Assembly (NCBI GenBank): GCA_011046365.1
Contig: DSAS01000060.1
Span: forward strand, 1 to 45,373
Length of the DNA: 45,373 bases
Source of the DNA: Fidelibacterota bacterium
GTDB lineage: Bacteria; Fidelibacterota; UBA2242
Reading direction: 5' to 3'
Below, one piece after another: positions 16,980 through 24,073 of this stretch (positions are counted from its first letter, which is position 1; each line of letters opens with the position of its first letter). A program made the position numbers and the translations under genes. Below the pieces are notes generated by a model. It was not told the DNA's origin. It did not search any database and was given only the letters and a program-made list of their open reading frames with translations.

Positions 16980-18569
16980 TTATTCCAGCGGTTCCCACTC
17001 GGCGATGGTTTCAATTTCCACCCTGGTCTGCGGATCGGTGGTCCAAAACTCGTTGGCATTATAGGTCCAGCCCATGGTTTCCGAGCCCCCGCCACTCTCG
17101 GTAGTAATTAAAAAGCGATTTGCCAGGTGTCCGAAGTAATTAGCCTGGTCCCGGGGCAGTTCATTATCGCCGCCACTGGGGTCCACCGGTATCCAGCCGT
17201 AATTGGGCAGATAGACCTCCACCCAGCGATGAAAGACATTGTCCATGCAGGCGTCATCCCCGCGAACAACCACCGAGCCTACATAACGCGCCGGCAGTCC
17301 GGCGGCCCGGCACATGGCGATATAGACGAAACTATATTCCGAGCAGGAGCCGTTTCCGCGCGCCAAAACCGTCGGCGCCGTATTCCAGCCGCCCACCATC
17401 TCATAGTACATGTTGTCAATCAGATAGTTGTAGATTTTGCGGGCAATCCAGTAGGGATTGCGCTCGTCACCAAGACATTTTCCCAGCGCTTCCCGGATGA
17501 CCGGATGGTGAATTTGGTATTTCTCACCATCTTCAAGATACAGGGCTTTAATCTCCCCGGGAATGTCTTCCAGCGATCCGACCTTTTCGGGAAAAATAAA
17601 ATAGCGCGTCTCCCAGATCGTTGCATCGGTCACAGACACGATTTCCTGGACGGCTGAGAGGTCCAGATTTTCCGTCAGAAAACAGGCGGTTTTTTGTCCC
17701 CAGCGGTCGGTTTGAATTTTGGTATAGTTGGGAGTATAGACGATTTCAGCGTTGATCTGCTGGCTGTCGCGATTGCCGGGAATCGGCAGGTGAACTTCAG
17801 CCGACCGGACTTTCCCGGGACCGAAATTTCTGATCTGGTGAGTGATCGTCACCTTCGCCCGCCGTTCGTTGCTGCGAATAAATTTATCATCATCAATTTT
17901 CAACTGATACAGTTTATCCGTTTGGTAATCCACCGCCCAGAGATATTTCCCGTCAAACGTCATGCCCCGGGTAAAGGGACCCGGTGCCGCTGTTATCAGA
18001 ACGACACAGCCGCTTTCAGGATCAATCATATAGATTTCATCGGCGACCCGGTCCGCAACCCACAAATAGCGACCGTCGAAACAGAGTCCGCGGGGGTCCT
18101 TCGCCGGCGCGGTAAATTCTTTGATCGTTGTCCCATCAGCAGGGCTGAACTGGATGATTAAATCGGAACCGTTATCGGCGCACCAGAGATATTTGCCGTC
18201 CCAACCGAGTCCGCGCAGCGATCTGTCGGGAGCATCAATCGTCTTCAAAATTAGTCCTGTTTTCGGATCAATCCTGTAAATTTTTCCGGTGCTGATATCA
18301 GCATTCCAGAGTGCCTGCCCATCCCAGGCAAGTCCCATCGGCCAGTAAGCCGGTGAATCAATGGATTTCAGCACTTTACCGTTTTTGCGATTGATACAGA
18401 ACAGCTTGTCGGCTTTGCGGTCAGCCAGCCAGAGATGTTTGCCGTCAAAGGTCAGTCCCGTCGGACAGGTCCCGGGGATATCAAACTCGGCAACCACCTC
18501 ACCGGTAAAAGCCGGCAAATCCACCACTATCCAGGCGAAAACAATCATTAGTGAAAATACTCTTTTCAT
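16980..18569 (-). CDS. Secreted beta-propeller plus transglutaminase-like domain protein
   Basis: Exported protein of 529 residues. A signal peptide (about 1-22) is followed by at least five blade-like repeats of about 42 residues (to about 230), each carrying a GLxxDGKxLWxAD phrase as in NHL/YncE-type propellers. A linking beta domain and a transglutaminase-like cysteine-protease core (about 385-470) follow, with catalytic Cys in GSCSEY, His in FHRWVEV and Asp in PVDPSG. Family members may be proteases, peptide-bond-forming enzymes or inactive; the triad here looks intact. The start follows a GAGGG ribosome site, and the gene begins 14 bp after the AroQ-like gene, so the two are probably cotranscribed. 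The role is unknown; cell-envelope processing is a guess. Confidence 0.85.
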   Translation of the reverse strand: MKRVFSLMIVFAWIVVDLPAFTGEVVAEFDIPGTCPTGLTFDGKHLWLADRKADKLFCINRKNGKVLKSIDSPAYWPMGLAWDGQALWNADISTGKIYRIDPKTGLILKTIDAPDRSLRGLGWDGKYLWCADNGSDLIIQFSPADGTTIKEFTAPAKDPRGLCFDGRYLWVADRVADEIYMIDPESGCVVLITAAPGPFTRGMTFDGKYLWAVDYQTDKLYQLKIDDDKFIRSNERRAKVTITHQIRNFGPGKVRSAEVHLPIPGNRDSQQINAEIVYTPNYTKIQTDRWGQKTACFLTENLDLSAVQEIVSVTDATIWETRYFIFPEKVGSLEDIPGEIKALYLEDGEKYQIHHPVIREALGKCLGDERNPYWIARKIYNYLIDNMYYEMVGGWNTAPTVLARGNGSCSEYSFVYIAMCRAAGLPARYVGSVVVRGDDACMDNVFHRWVEVYLPNYGWIPVDPSGGDNELPRDQANYFGHLANRFLITTESGGGSETMGWTYNANEFWTTDPQTRVEIETIAEWEPLE

Positions 18570-18583
18570 CGCTTAACCCTCGC

Positions 18584-19039
18584 TTAAAAAATGTTCTTTT
18601 TGTTCTGAAAATAATGCTGTTTCAGCAACGCATTCAATCCCATTAAAAAAGGTCCCGCTCCACTGCCCATGAACCGCGCCACGACAACATCTTTCAGAAC
18701 CGACTGTTCAAAGGTCTCCACTGAAAACGGAAATTCCTCAATACAGACCTCCACAACGGGAATTTTTAAAATTCCCAGCAATTCCCGCAAACCAGCCGCC
18801 GACCGCGCCAACGCCCCCGGACAGATCAGGATGCCAGACACCTCGTTGCGGTTGCGGCTGATCGCCTTCAGAATCCGGGCTTCATCGTAGAACTGATAAA
18901 TTTTTAATTCAACGCCGGCAACTTGGGCTTCGCGCCGCAGAGTTTTGTTTAGCTTGTCCAGCGTCAGCCGTGTCCCGGTTGCAACCGAAACCTTGCCCAG
19001 CAGTGGCAGATTAGGACCGTGAATGACCAGAATCTTCAT
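18584..19039 (-). CDS. Type II 3-dehydroquinate dehydratase-like (AroQ-fold) protein lacking catalytic residues
   Basis: The 151-residue flavodoxin-like fold matches AroQ: KILVIHGPNLPLLGK at the start, then an internal PGALARSAAGLRELL and IPVVEV. The catalytic set is missing. By comparison with known AroQ proteins, the Tyr of the lid loop is replaced (loop reads KVSVATGT), the Asn before PGAL is Cys73, the following His is Arg79, the His of EVHISN is Cys99 and the last Arg is Glu111. It is therefore unlikely to make 3-dehydroshikimate. Start at ATG 19039, with a promoter-like motif only five bases upstream. It is followed by the propeller-transglutaminase gene. A new function for the fold or a pseudoenzyme are both possible. 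Confidence 0.8.
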   Translation of the reverse strand: MKILVIHGPNLPLLGKVSVATGTRLTLDKLNKTLRREAQVAGVELKIYQFYDEARILKAISRNRNEVSGILICPGALARSAAGLRELLGILKIPVVEVCIEEFPFSVETFEQSVLKDVVVARFMGSGAGPFLMGLNALLKQHYFQNKKNIF

Positions 19040-19043
19040 AATG

Positions 19044-19074
19044 CAAAAATACAAGGGATTATCGTTAGATACAA
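19044..19074 (-). promoter_or_regulatory. Putative FCB-type promoter of the AroQ-like gene, nearly leaderless
   Basis: On the minus strand a TTG (19072-19074), 20-nt spacer and TATTTTTG (19044-19051) match the Bacteroidota promoter consensus. The final G lies five bases before the ATG at 19039, so transcription would begin at or within a base or two of the start codon. No ribosome-binding site is visible upstream of that ATG, consistent with leaderless translation. Confidence 0.5.
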
Positions 19075-19175
19075 CAGCCCTTTTTAGAAATATTGCAGAA
19101 TTACCCGGGTTTTCAGATAGTGATGGAATCCATCCCCGGTTCGATATCCGGATTAAATTTCCATACTCCGACAGA

Positions 19176-20051
19176 CTACTGTTTCAGGCGCCTATCGTCG
19201 CTGAAAAAGGACCACTCCCAGACCACGGTAAAAGGCTTTAACCAGCCCTGCTGCTGCAGTGCCCAGAAGGGGGCTTCCGGGAGAATCAAGTGCTGGTTGT
19301 TGACAGAGAAAATCACTCTGCTACCATCCTCGCGATACTTCATCCGGGTCGTCGCCCGGCAATCAAAGCGCCAGCGCTGACCTGCCGGGCTGGCTTTTGC
19401 TTCCAGCTTGACCGGATTCAATGCCAGAGCTACCCGCCGATCGTCCGCTGTGCTCTGCCAGCTGACGGTTCGCGCCGGCAGGCTGACAAAGGATACGTCC
19501 CGACTCTGTCGCCCGAGCAGAACAATCCAGTTTTTAAATACTCCGCTCACCTTGGGCGATTTCAATGCAAAATCCGACCGCCAGCTGCGCTGAGTCCCGC
19601 CCCCAATGCCCAGCCGCAAAGACTGTCTGGCATATTCGGGAAATCCCAGTACCTGCCCGGATATGGAAATAATAAGGTTCGTCTGGTACACCGTCAGCTT
19701 GTCGGTAAAGGACAGTGCACCAGGTCCCTCTTTGGCAACTTTGCGCTCCAGCCGGTCAAACCGATGTTGGATTTCCTGAACAGGCAGCTTCGCAAACATT
19801 AACAGCAGAATTAATGCAAAAATGCCGAAAATTATCCGCATGATCGTGAGATGCCGGCTTGCCAGTTTAAACGGTAAAAACACAGGCACCAGAATCAGTG
19901 CAAATACAATCAGAAACAGACCGCCGATAAGCACCGCCCAGAAAAAAAACAGCAGCAGAAAAAATGAAACTGTTCCCAACAGAATAGTCAGCAAAAGCTG
20001 ACCCAGCCTATAAACAAATGCGCGCTCGTTTTTATTCGTCCCCAAACCCAA
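19176..20051 (-). CDS. Unrecognised membrane protein with large extracytoplasmic domain
   Basis: I do not recognise this 291-residue protein. The first 85 residues hold two or three hydrophobic helices (LGQLLLTILLGTVSFFLLLFFFW, then GGLFLIVFALILVPVFLPF, then IIFGIFALILLLMFA). The rest is soluble, Arg-rich and beta-like, with several Trp residues, and ends with SFFSDDRRLKQ. It starts at TTG 20051 after AGGAA; no better start is visible. It lies between the AroQ-like gene and the YchF-like gene on the same strand, with gaps of about 70 and 137 bp. No catalytic motif is evident. Confidence 0.65.
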   Translation of the reverse strand: MGLGTNKNERAFVYRLGQLLLTILLGTVSFFLLLFFFWAVLIGGLFLIVFALILVPVFLPFKLASRHLTIMRIIFGIFALILLLMFAKLPVQEIQHRFDRLERKVAKEGPGALSFTDKLTVYQTNLIISISGQVLGFPEYARQSLRLGIGGGTQRSWRSDFALKSPKVSGVFKNWIVLLGRQSRDVSFVSLPARTVSWQSTADDRRVALALNPVKLEAKASPAGQRWRFDCRATTRMKYREDGSRVIFSVNNQHLILPEAPFWALQQQGWLKPFTVVWEWSFFSDDRRLKQ

Positions 20052-20121
20052 TGATTCCTATTCAACAGAATAAATATAAGCTTTTCGCCACAGCGTCAAA
20101 ACAGTTTTATCAGGTAAAATA

Positions 20122-21201
20122 TCAAACGTTAAATCGAATTTCCATCACATCACCATCCTGTACAACATATTCCTTACCCTCGAGTCGGAGTAGCCCCTTT
20201 TGGCGACAAGCGGACAGGGAGCCCTGTTCCAACAGCTCTTTACAGGAAACCACATCCGCCCGGATGAAGCCTCTCTCCAGATCGGAGTGAATGACACCGG
20301 CTGCCTGTTGGGCAGTCATGCCCCGGCGGATTGTCCAGGCGCGACACTCGTCCGCTCCAACAGTAAAAAAGGAAATCAAGCCCAGCAAATCGTAGGATTT
20401 CCGCACCAGCCGGTTCAGCGCCGGGTCGCCAATGCCGAGCTCGTCCAAAAACTGCTGTCGGTCCGCTTCGTGCAATTCGGCAATTTCCCGCTCAATTTTT
20501 AAACACATCGGCATGATCTGGTCTCTTGATACTGGTAAACTGCCCCGGTCAGATAACCACCTTTCCGGATTCATCAGGTCAGCTTCAGAAATATTGAAGA
20601 TCGCCAGCCGCGGCTTAACGGATAAAAACTGATAGCCTTTGAGCAGCATCTGTTCCTCCGGGCTGAGCAGAATATCCTGCATCGCCCGCCCCTCCTCCAA
20701 TGATAACCGGCATTTCTGTAACAGTAAAAGCTCTCGCTGGTCCGTTGCTTCAGGTTTCTTTTGAAGCTGCTTTGCAAGGCGCTCCAGACGCTTTTCGATT
20801 ATCAGCAGGTCTGATAAGACAAATTCTGATAAGGCAAACTCCAGGTCTCTGAATGGATTCATCAAACCGAAAGGGTGCGGTACCAGATCATCTTCAAAAG
20901 CCCGCACCACCAGTACGATCTCTTCCACAATCTTTAAATCGGTAAAAAACTGTGACGAGAGCCCGCTCTCATTTAGCGGATCGAGACCGGTGATTTTGAT
21001 GTATTCAACCTGCGCCGGCACCTTTTTCTGCGGCTGAAACAGCGCCGTTAAACGGTCTAACCGGTCATCACCGATCTTAATAATGCCCCGTTCGGTTGAT
21101 TGTTTCGACTTAATGCCGTTACTTTCGGCACGCTGGCTCAACAGGGTTTGAAACAGTGTCGTTTTCCCCGCAAAGGGCAGACCGACAATTCCGACTTGCA
21201 T
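20122..21201 (-). CDS. Divergent YchF/Obg-family nucleotide-binding protein with TGS-like C-terminus
   Basis: The 359-residue length and layout match YchF. The P-loop is GLPFAGKTTLF (usual GLPNVGKSTLF), the specificity loop NISE matches the YchF-type NxxE that prefers ATP, and the C-terminal TGS-like domain is well conserved (FFTVGADECRAWTIRRG, AAGVIHSDLERGFIRAD, VVQDGDVMEIRFNV). The central switch regions are not: the usual DxAGLV reads KITGLDP, and the switch I region lacks the normal motif. A coiled helical region at about 130-175 is typical. It may bind nucleotide but cycle differently, or act as a paralogue of a standard YchF elsewhere in the genome. YchF proteins associate with ribosomes and stress responses in general. 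Confidence 0.82.
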   Translation of the reverse strand: MQVGIVGLPFAGKTTLFQTLLSQRAESNGIKSKQSTERGIIKIGDDRLDRLTALFQPQKKVPAQVEYIKITGLDPLNESGLSSQFFTDLKIVEEIVLVVRAFEDDLVPHPFGLMNPFRDLEFALSEFVLSDLLIIEKRLERLAKQLQKKPEATDQRELLLLQKCRLSLEEGRAMQDILLSPEEQMLLKGYQFLSVKPRLAIFNISEADLMNPERWLSDRGSLPVSRDQIMPMCLKIEREIAELHEADRQQFLDELGIGDPALNRLVRKSYDLLGLISFFTVGADECRAWTIRRGMTAQQAAGVIHSDLERGFIRADVVSCKELLEQGSLSACRQKGLLRLEGKEYVVQDGDVMEIRFNV

Positions 21202-21278
21202 GCTAACTTTCCTTTGTCATGGTTCAAAAAGTGGCGGAATTTACCCCGGATAATTTTAGTCTCAAACAAGAAAACCTG

Positions 21279-21308
21279 TTATCTTTAACGGGTAAAGGTG
21301 TAAATTTG
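21279..21308 (+). promoter_or_regulatory. Putative FCB-type promoter of the lipid cluster, nearly leaderless
   Basis: TAAATTTG at 21301-21308 is a full match to the -7 consensus, with TTA at 21279-21281 (one mismatch to TTG) 19 nt upstream. The G is five bases before ATG 21313, the same distance as at the AroQ-like gene on the other strand. No ribosome site lies in the intervening bases, so the mRNA is probably leaderless. Confidence 0.45.
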
Positions 21309-21312
21309 TATC

Positions 21313-22182
21313 ATGAAAAACCTATGGCATGAATACAAATCGATGCTCAAACCGCTACCTATCGAGGGTCTGCCGGATTTATTCGTTTTCCGTCCGCTGG
21401 CATTTTTACTGGTAAAAATTCTAGCCCGCTTCCCGGTTTCACCCAATCAGGTTTCCGTAACGGCTATCCTGACCGGCATCGGCAGCGGTATCTGTTTAGC
21501 GCAGGGCAGCCGGGAGGGTTTTCTGGCGGGTGGATTACTTTACGGCGCAACCGCCGTCATTGATTGCAGCGACGGCATGCTCGCCCGATACAAACGAAAC
21601 GGTTCATTAACCGGTCGCATTGTTGACGGCATCATAGACTATACCAACGGTATCGCCATCTTTACCGGACTGGGAATCGGGATGTCGAAAATGACCACGC
21701 TTCCCGGAGAACAGTTGTGGGCGATCATCCTTCTGGCTGCCTTGTCCATGATTCTTCACAGCATTCTCCTGGATCACTACCGCAGCCAGTTTTATGTACA
21801 CGCCCTGAACGTCCATCGTCCTATCGCTGAAGAGATCGCCCAATTTTCCGCCGAACTGGATCGGCTTAAAAAGGAACATATTCAGCCCGTCAACCGGCTG
21901 TTGATCCGGATATATCTGCTGTATTGCCGTTTGCAGAGCGGCGTTAAACTGTCCTCCGCCCGGTATGACGCCGAAAGGTATTATCGGGTCAACAGGATCA
22001 CCCTGAAGCTGTGGCAGCTGATCGAGCTGTCTGCCCATATCTGTGTCCTGATTGTCGCAGCGCTACTCTACCGCCCGGAAATATTTCTCGTCTACACCAT
22101 CGTCATCGCCAATCTCTGGGTACTGATTATGCTGCCCATTCAGGCAATTGCCAATCGAAAATCGCTTGCATCAAACCATTGA
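21313..22182 (+). CDS. CDP-alcohol phosphatidyltransferase family protein
   Basis: Membrane enzyme that joins a CDP-activated lipid to an alcohol, or a CDP-alcohol to a lipid. The diagnostic signature is complete: Asp84, Asp87-Gly88, Ala91-Arg92, Gly101, Asp105 and Asp109 (DxxDGxxAR-x8-GxxxDxxxD), flanked by membrane helices. Its 289 residues include a helical insertion around 175-205 (EEIAQFSAELDRLKKE) not typical of the small PgsA/PssA enzymes. The acceptor is not readable; the cluster with an SDR and a PAP2 phosphatase suggests phosphatidylinositol-phosphate or another headgroup lipid pathway. The next gene starts eight bases after the stop. Confidence 0.9.
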   Translation: MKNLWHEYKSMLKPLPIEGLPDLFVFRPLAFLLVKILARFPVSPNQVSVTAILTGIGSGICLAQGSREGFLAGGLLYGATAVIDCSDGMLARYKRNGSLTGRIVDGIIDYTNGIAIFTGLGIGMSKMTTLPGEQLWAIILLAALSMILHSILLDHYRSQFYVHALNVHRPIAEEIAQFSAELDRLKKEHIQPVNRLLIRIYLLYCRLQSGVKLSSARYDAERYYRVNRITLKLWQLIELSAHICVLIVAALLYRPEIFLVYTIVIANLWVLIMLPIQAIANRKSLASNH

Positions 22183-22190
22183 ACCGGCAC

Positions 22191-23165
22191 ATGAAAATAC
22201 TGGTAACCGGGGCAACCGGTTTTATCGGCAGACATCTGGTTCCGCAGCTGCTGGAGGAACATTACGATGTCCGGTGTCTCGCGCGACAGACCAGCCTGAA
22301 ACCCGATAGCTTCAAAGATCATGTCGGGTGGGTGCTTGCCGATCTCAACGACCCGGCATCTCTGGCTGCCGTCTGTGATGAAATAGACCTGGTTATCCAC
22401 CTTGCCGGTCTGACAAAAGCCACTAACGCTGCCGAATTTTTCAAAACCAACGTCACCGGAACTGAAAATCTCCTGCATGTCCTCACACCAGACAAAAAAA
22501 TCATCCTAATCAGCTCGCAGGCGGCAATCGGTCCCAGTGCCACCCTGCAGCCGCTGCCAGAAACCGCCCTGCCCAATCCCATTTCGGCATATGGTCGCAG
22601 CAAGCTGCTGGCAGAAAACCACCTCATCAGAGCCGGTCAGACGATCAATTACACCATCATCCGACCGCCGATTGTTTACGGACCGGAGGACCGGGAGTCG
22701 CTGGCAATTTTCCGCCTGGCAAAATATCGCCTGAATCCGATCATCGGCTTCCGGAAAGCATACGTTAATCTGGTCTATGTGGCGGACCTCATTGAATTTA
22801 TTCTGCTCTGTCTCAAAAACCGTCGTTCCGATGGTGAAATATTCCACATTAACGATGGAAATGATAGCGGATATACCCAGAATGAACTGGTTAAAAAAGC
22901 CGCCGAAAAACTGGAAACCCACCCGGTGCCGCTTTACATTCCAAAATTCCTGCTGAAAACCGTCGCCGAATTCAATACTTTTATTTCGAGGCTGCGCGGC
23001 AACAGCTCCATGCTGAACCGGGATAAATATACTGAGCTCACCGCCCGCGGCTGGCTGCTTTCCTCTCAAAAAGCAAGGACAATCCTGAATTACCAACCCC
23101 GTTACGACATTGACCGGGGATTTGAATTGACCGTCAACTGGTACAGGCAAAAGGGATGGCTGTAA
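22191..23165 (+). CDS. NAD-dependent epimerase/dehydratase (SDR) of the lipid cluster
   Basis: Extended SDR of 324 residues. It has the Rossmann motif GATGFIG at 7-13, DLVIHLAG near 70, SSQAAIG, and the catalytic YGRSK near 140. The IRPPIVYGPED segment is typical of 3-beta-hydroxysteroid-dehydrogenase-like epimerases that act on sugar-nucleotide, sterol or ceramide substrates. ATG 22191 is chosen because the homology begins there; the longer frame would overlap the previous gene. Its 3' end overlaps the PAP2 gene by ten bases, so it is part of one transcript. Substrate unknown; an oxo-lipid reductase role is a hypothesis from context only. Confidence 0.85.
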   Translation: MKILVTGATGFIGRHLVPQLLEEHYDVRCLARQTSLKPDSFKDHVGWVLADLNDPASLAAVCDEIDLVIHLAGLTKATNAAEFFKTNVTGTENLLHVLTPDKKIILISSQAAIGPSATLQPLPETALPNPISAYGRSKLLAENHLIRAGQTINYTIIRPPIVYGPEDRESLAIFRLAKYRLNPIIGFRKAYVNLVYVADLIEFILLCLKNRRSDGEIFHINDGNDSGYTQNELVKKAAEKLETHPVPLYIPKFLLKTVAEFNTFISRLRGNSSMLNRDKYTELTARGWLLSSQKARTILNYQPRYDIDRGFELTVNWYRQKGWL

Positions 23166-24073
23166 AATTTGACCAATGGCTGATTGATCGTCTGCGCAAA
23201 GGCGCCTTCGCGGTGGATTATCTGCTGTTCTGCTTTACGGTCTTGATGACGATGGTTTCGCTTATGTTTTTTCAACAGCTGGATTTCTCTATTCTGTTCA
23301 CACTGGGTGACCTGGCTGTCATCGCAATTTTGCTCTACCTCGTTTTTCAAGAGTCCGGTAGGGAGAATTCCACGTTTCACCAGCTTCACATTTGGCTGCC
23401 CATTATCTCCTTCACACTCTTTTATGTTCAGGCAACCTCCTATGATCACCTCGTCTTTTCAACCACTTTCGACGATGCTCTGATGAAATGGGAATCCACT
23501 CTTTTCGGCGATCTGAACCGGTTCGCCGGTATTCCCGGCAAGTATCTGCTTTTGGACGAGCTGTTCCATTTTTTTTACTTTTCCTATTACATTATTCTAT
23601 TCGTGCCGGGTCTGATCATGACGGCGCGAAAATCGGTAAAATTGCACGAAATGATCTTTTCACTGACGCTGATGATGTTTGTTCACTATCTCGTCTTCAT
23701 TCTGTTCCCCGGTGACGGACCGGTTGCCCGCCGCCAGGACATTTTCCGGCACGGAGCGGTCTTTATCCCGCTGATGAACTGGATCTATACCATTGGCGGA
23801 GAACAGGGTGGTGGTGCGTTCCCCAGTACCCATGTGACAGTCACGGTCATGGTCTTGCTCTATTGCCGCACCGAATTTCCCAGGAGCCGCTGGGTGTTCG
23901 GCATACTGGCGATTGGCATTTGTGTCGCCACCGTCTATTGCAGCTATCACTACATTGTGGATGTGCTCGCTGGTTTGGTCACCGGTACGGCTTTTTATTT
24001 TATCGGAAAGAAAGTTTACTCTAGCTGGATTGATCAGAGGAATCGGAGCGGCGAATCGCTATCTCGCCAATGA
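23156..24073 (+). CDS. PAP2 superfamily phosphatase (aureobasidin-resistance/IPC-synthase-like)
   Basis: Integral membrane protein of 305 residues with about six helices. The PAP2 signature sits in the second half: GDGPVARRQD (first motif), GGGAFPSTHVTVTV (second) and CSYHYIVDVLAGL (third, with catalytic His and Asp). The arrangement resembles the inositol-phosphorylceramide-synthase-like branch of PAP2 proteins, often a lipid-phosphate phosphatase or headgroup transferase. Last gene of the three-gene lipid cluster. Its last 53 bp overlap the 3' end of the convergent CNNM-type gene, in an antisense frame, so the two genes share coding sequence. Confidence 0.88.
   Translation: MAVKFDQWLIDRLRKGAFAVDYLLFCFTVLMTMVSLMFFQQLDFSILFTLGDLAVIAILLYLVFQESGRENSTFHQLHIWLPIISFTLFYVQATSYDHLVFSTTFDDALMKWESTLFGDLNRFAGIPGKYLLLDELFHFFYFSYYIILFVPGLIMTARKSVKLHEMIFSLTLMMFVHYLVFILFPGDGPVARRQDIFRHGAVFIPLMNWIYTIGGEQGGGAFPSTHVTVTVMVLLYCRTEFPRSRWVFGILAIGICVATVYCSYHYIVDVLAGLVTGTAFYFIGKKVYSSWIDQRNRSGESLSRQ

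Noticed and set aside
18569-18587. Direct repeat TCGCTTAA twice, 11 bases apart, at the start of the transglutaminase gene
   Set aside because: It is only eight bases long and explained by the stop codon, ribosome site and start region; no wider repeat array.
22506-23150. 214-codon antisense ORF in the SDR gene
   Set aside because: The plus-strand SDR has all expected motifs and operon overlaps; the antisense frame has no start context.
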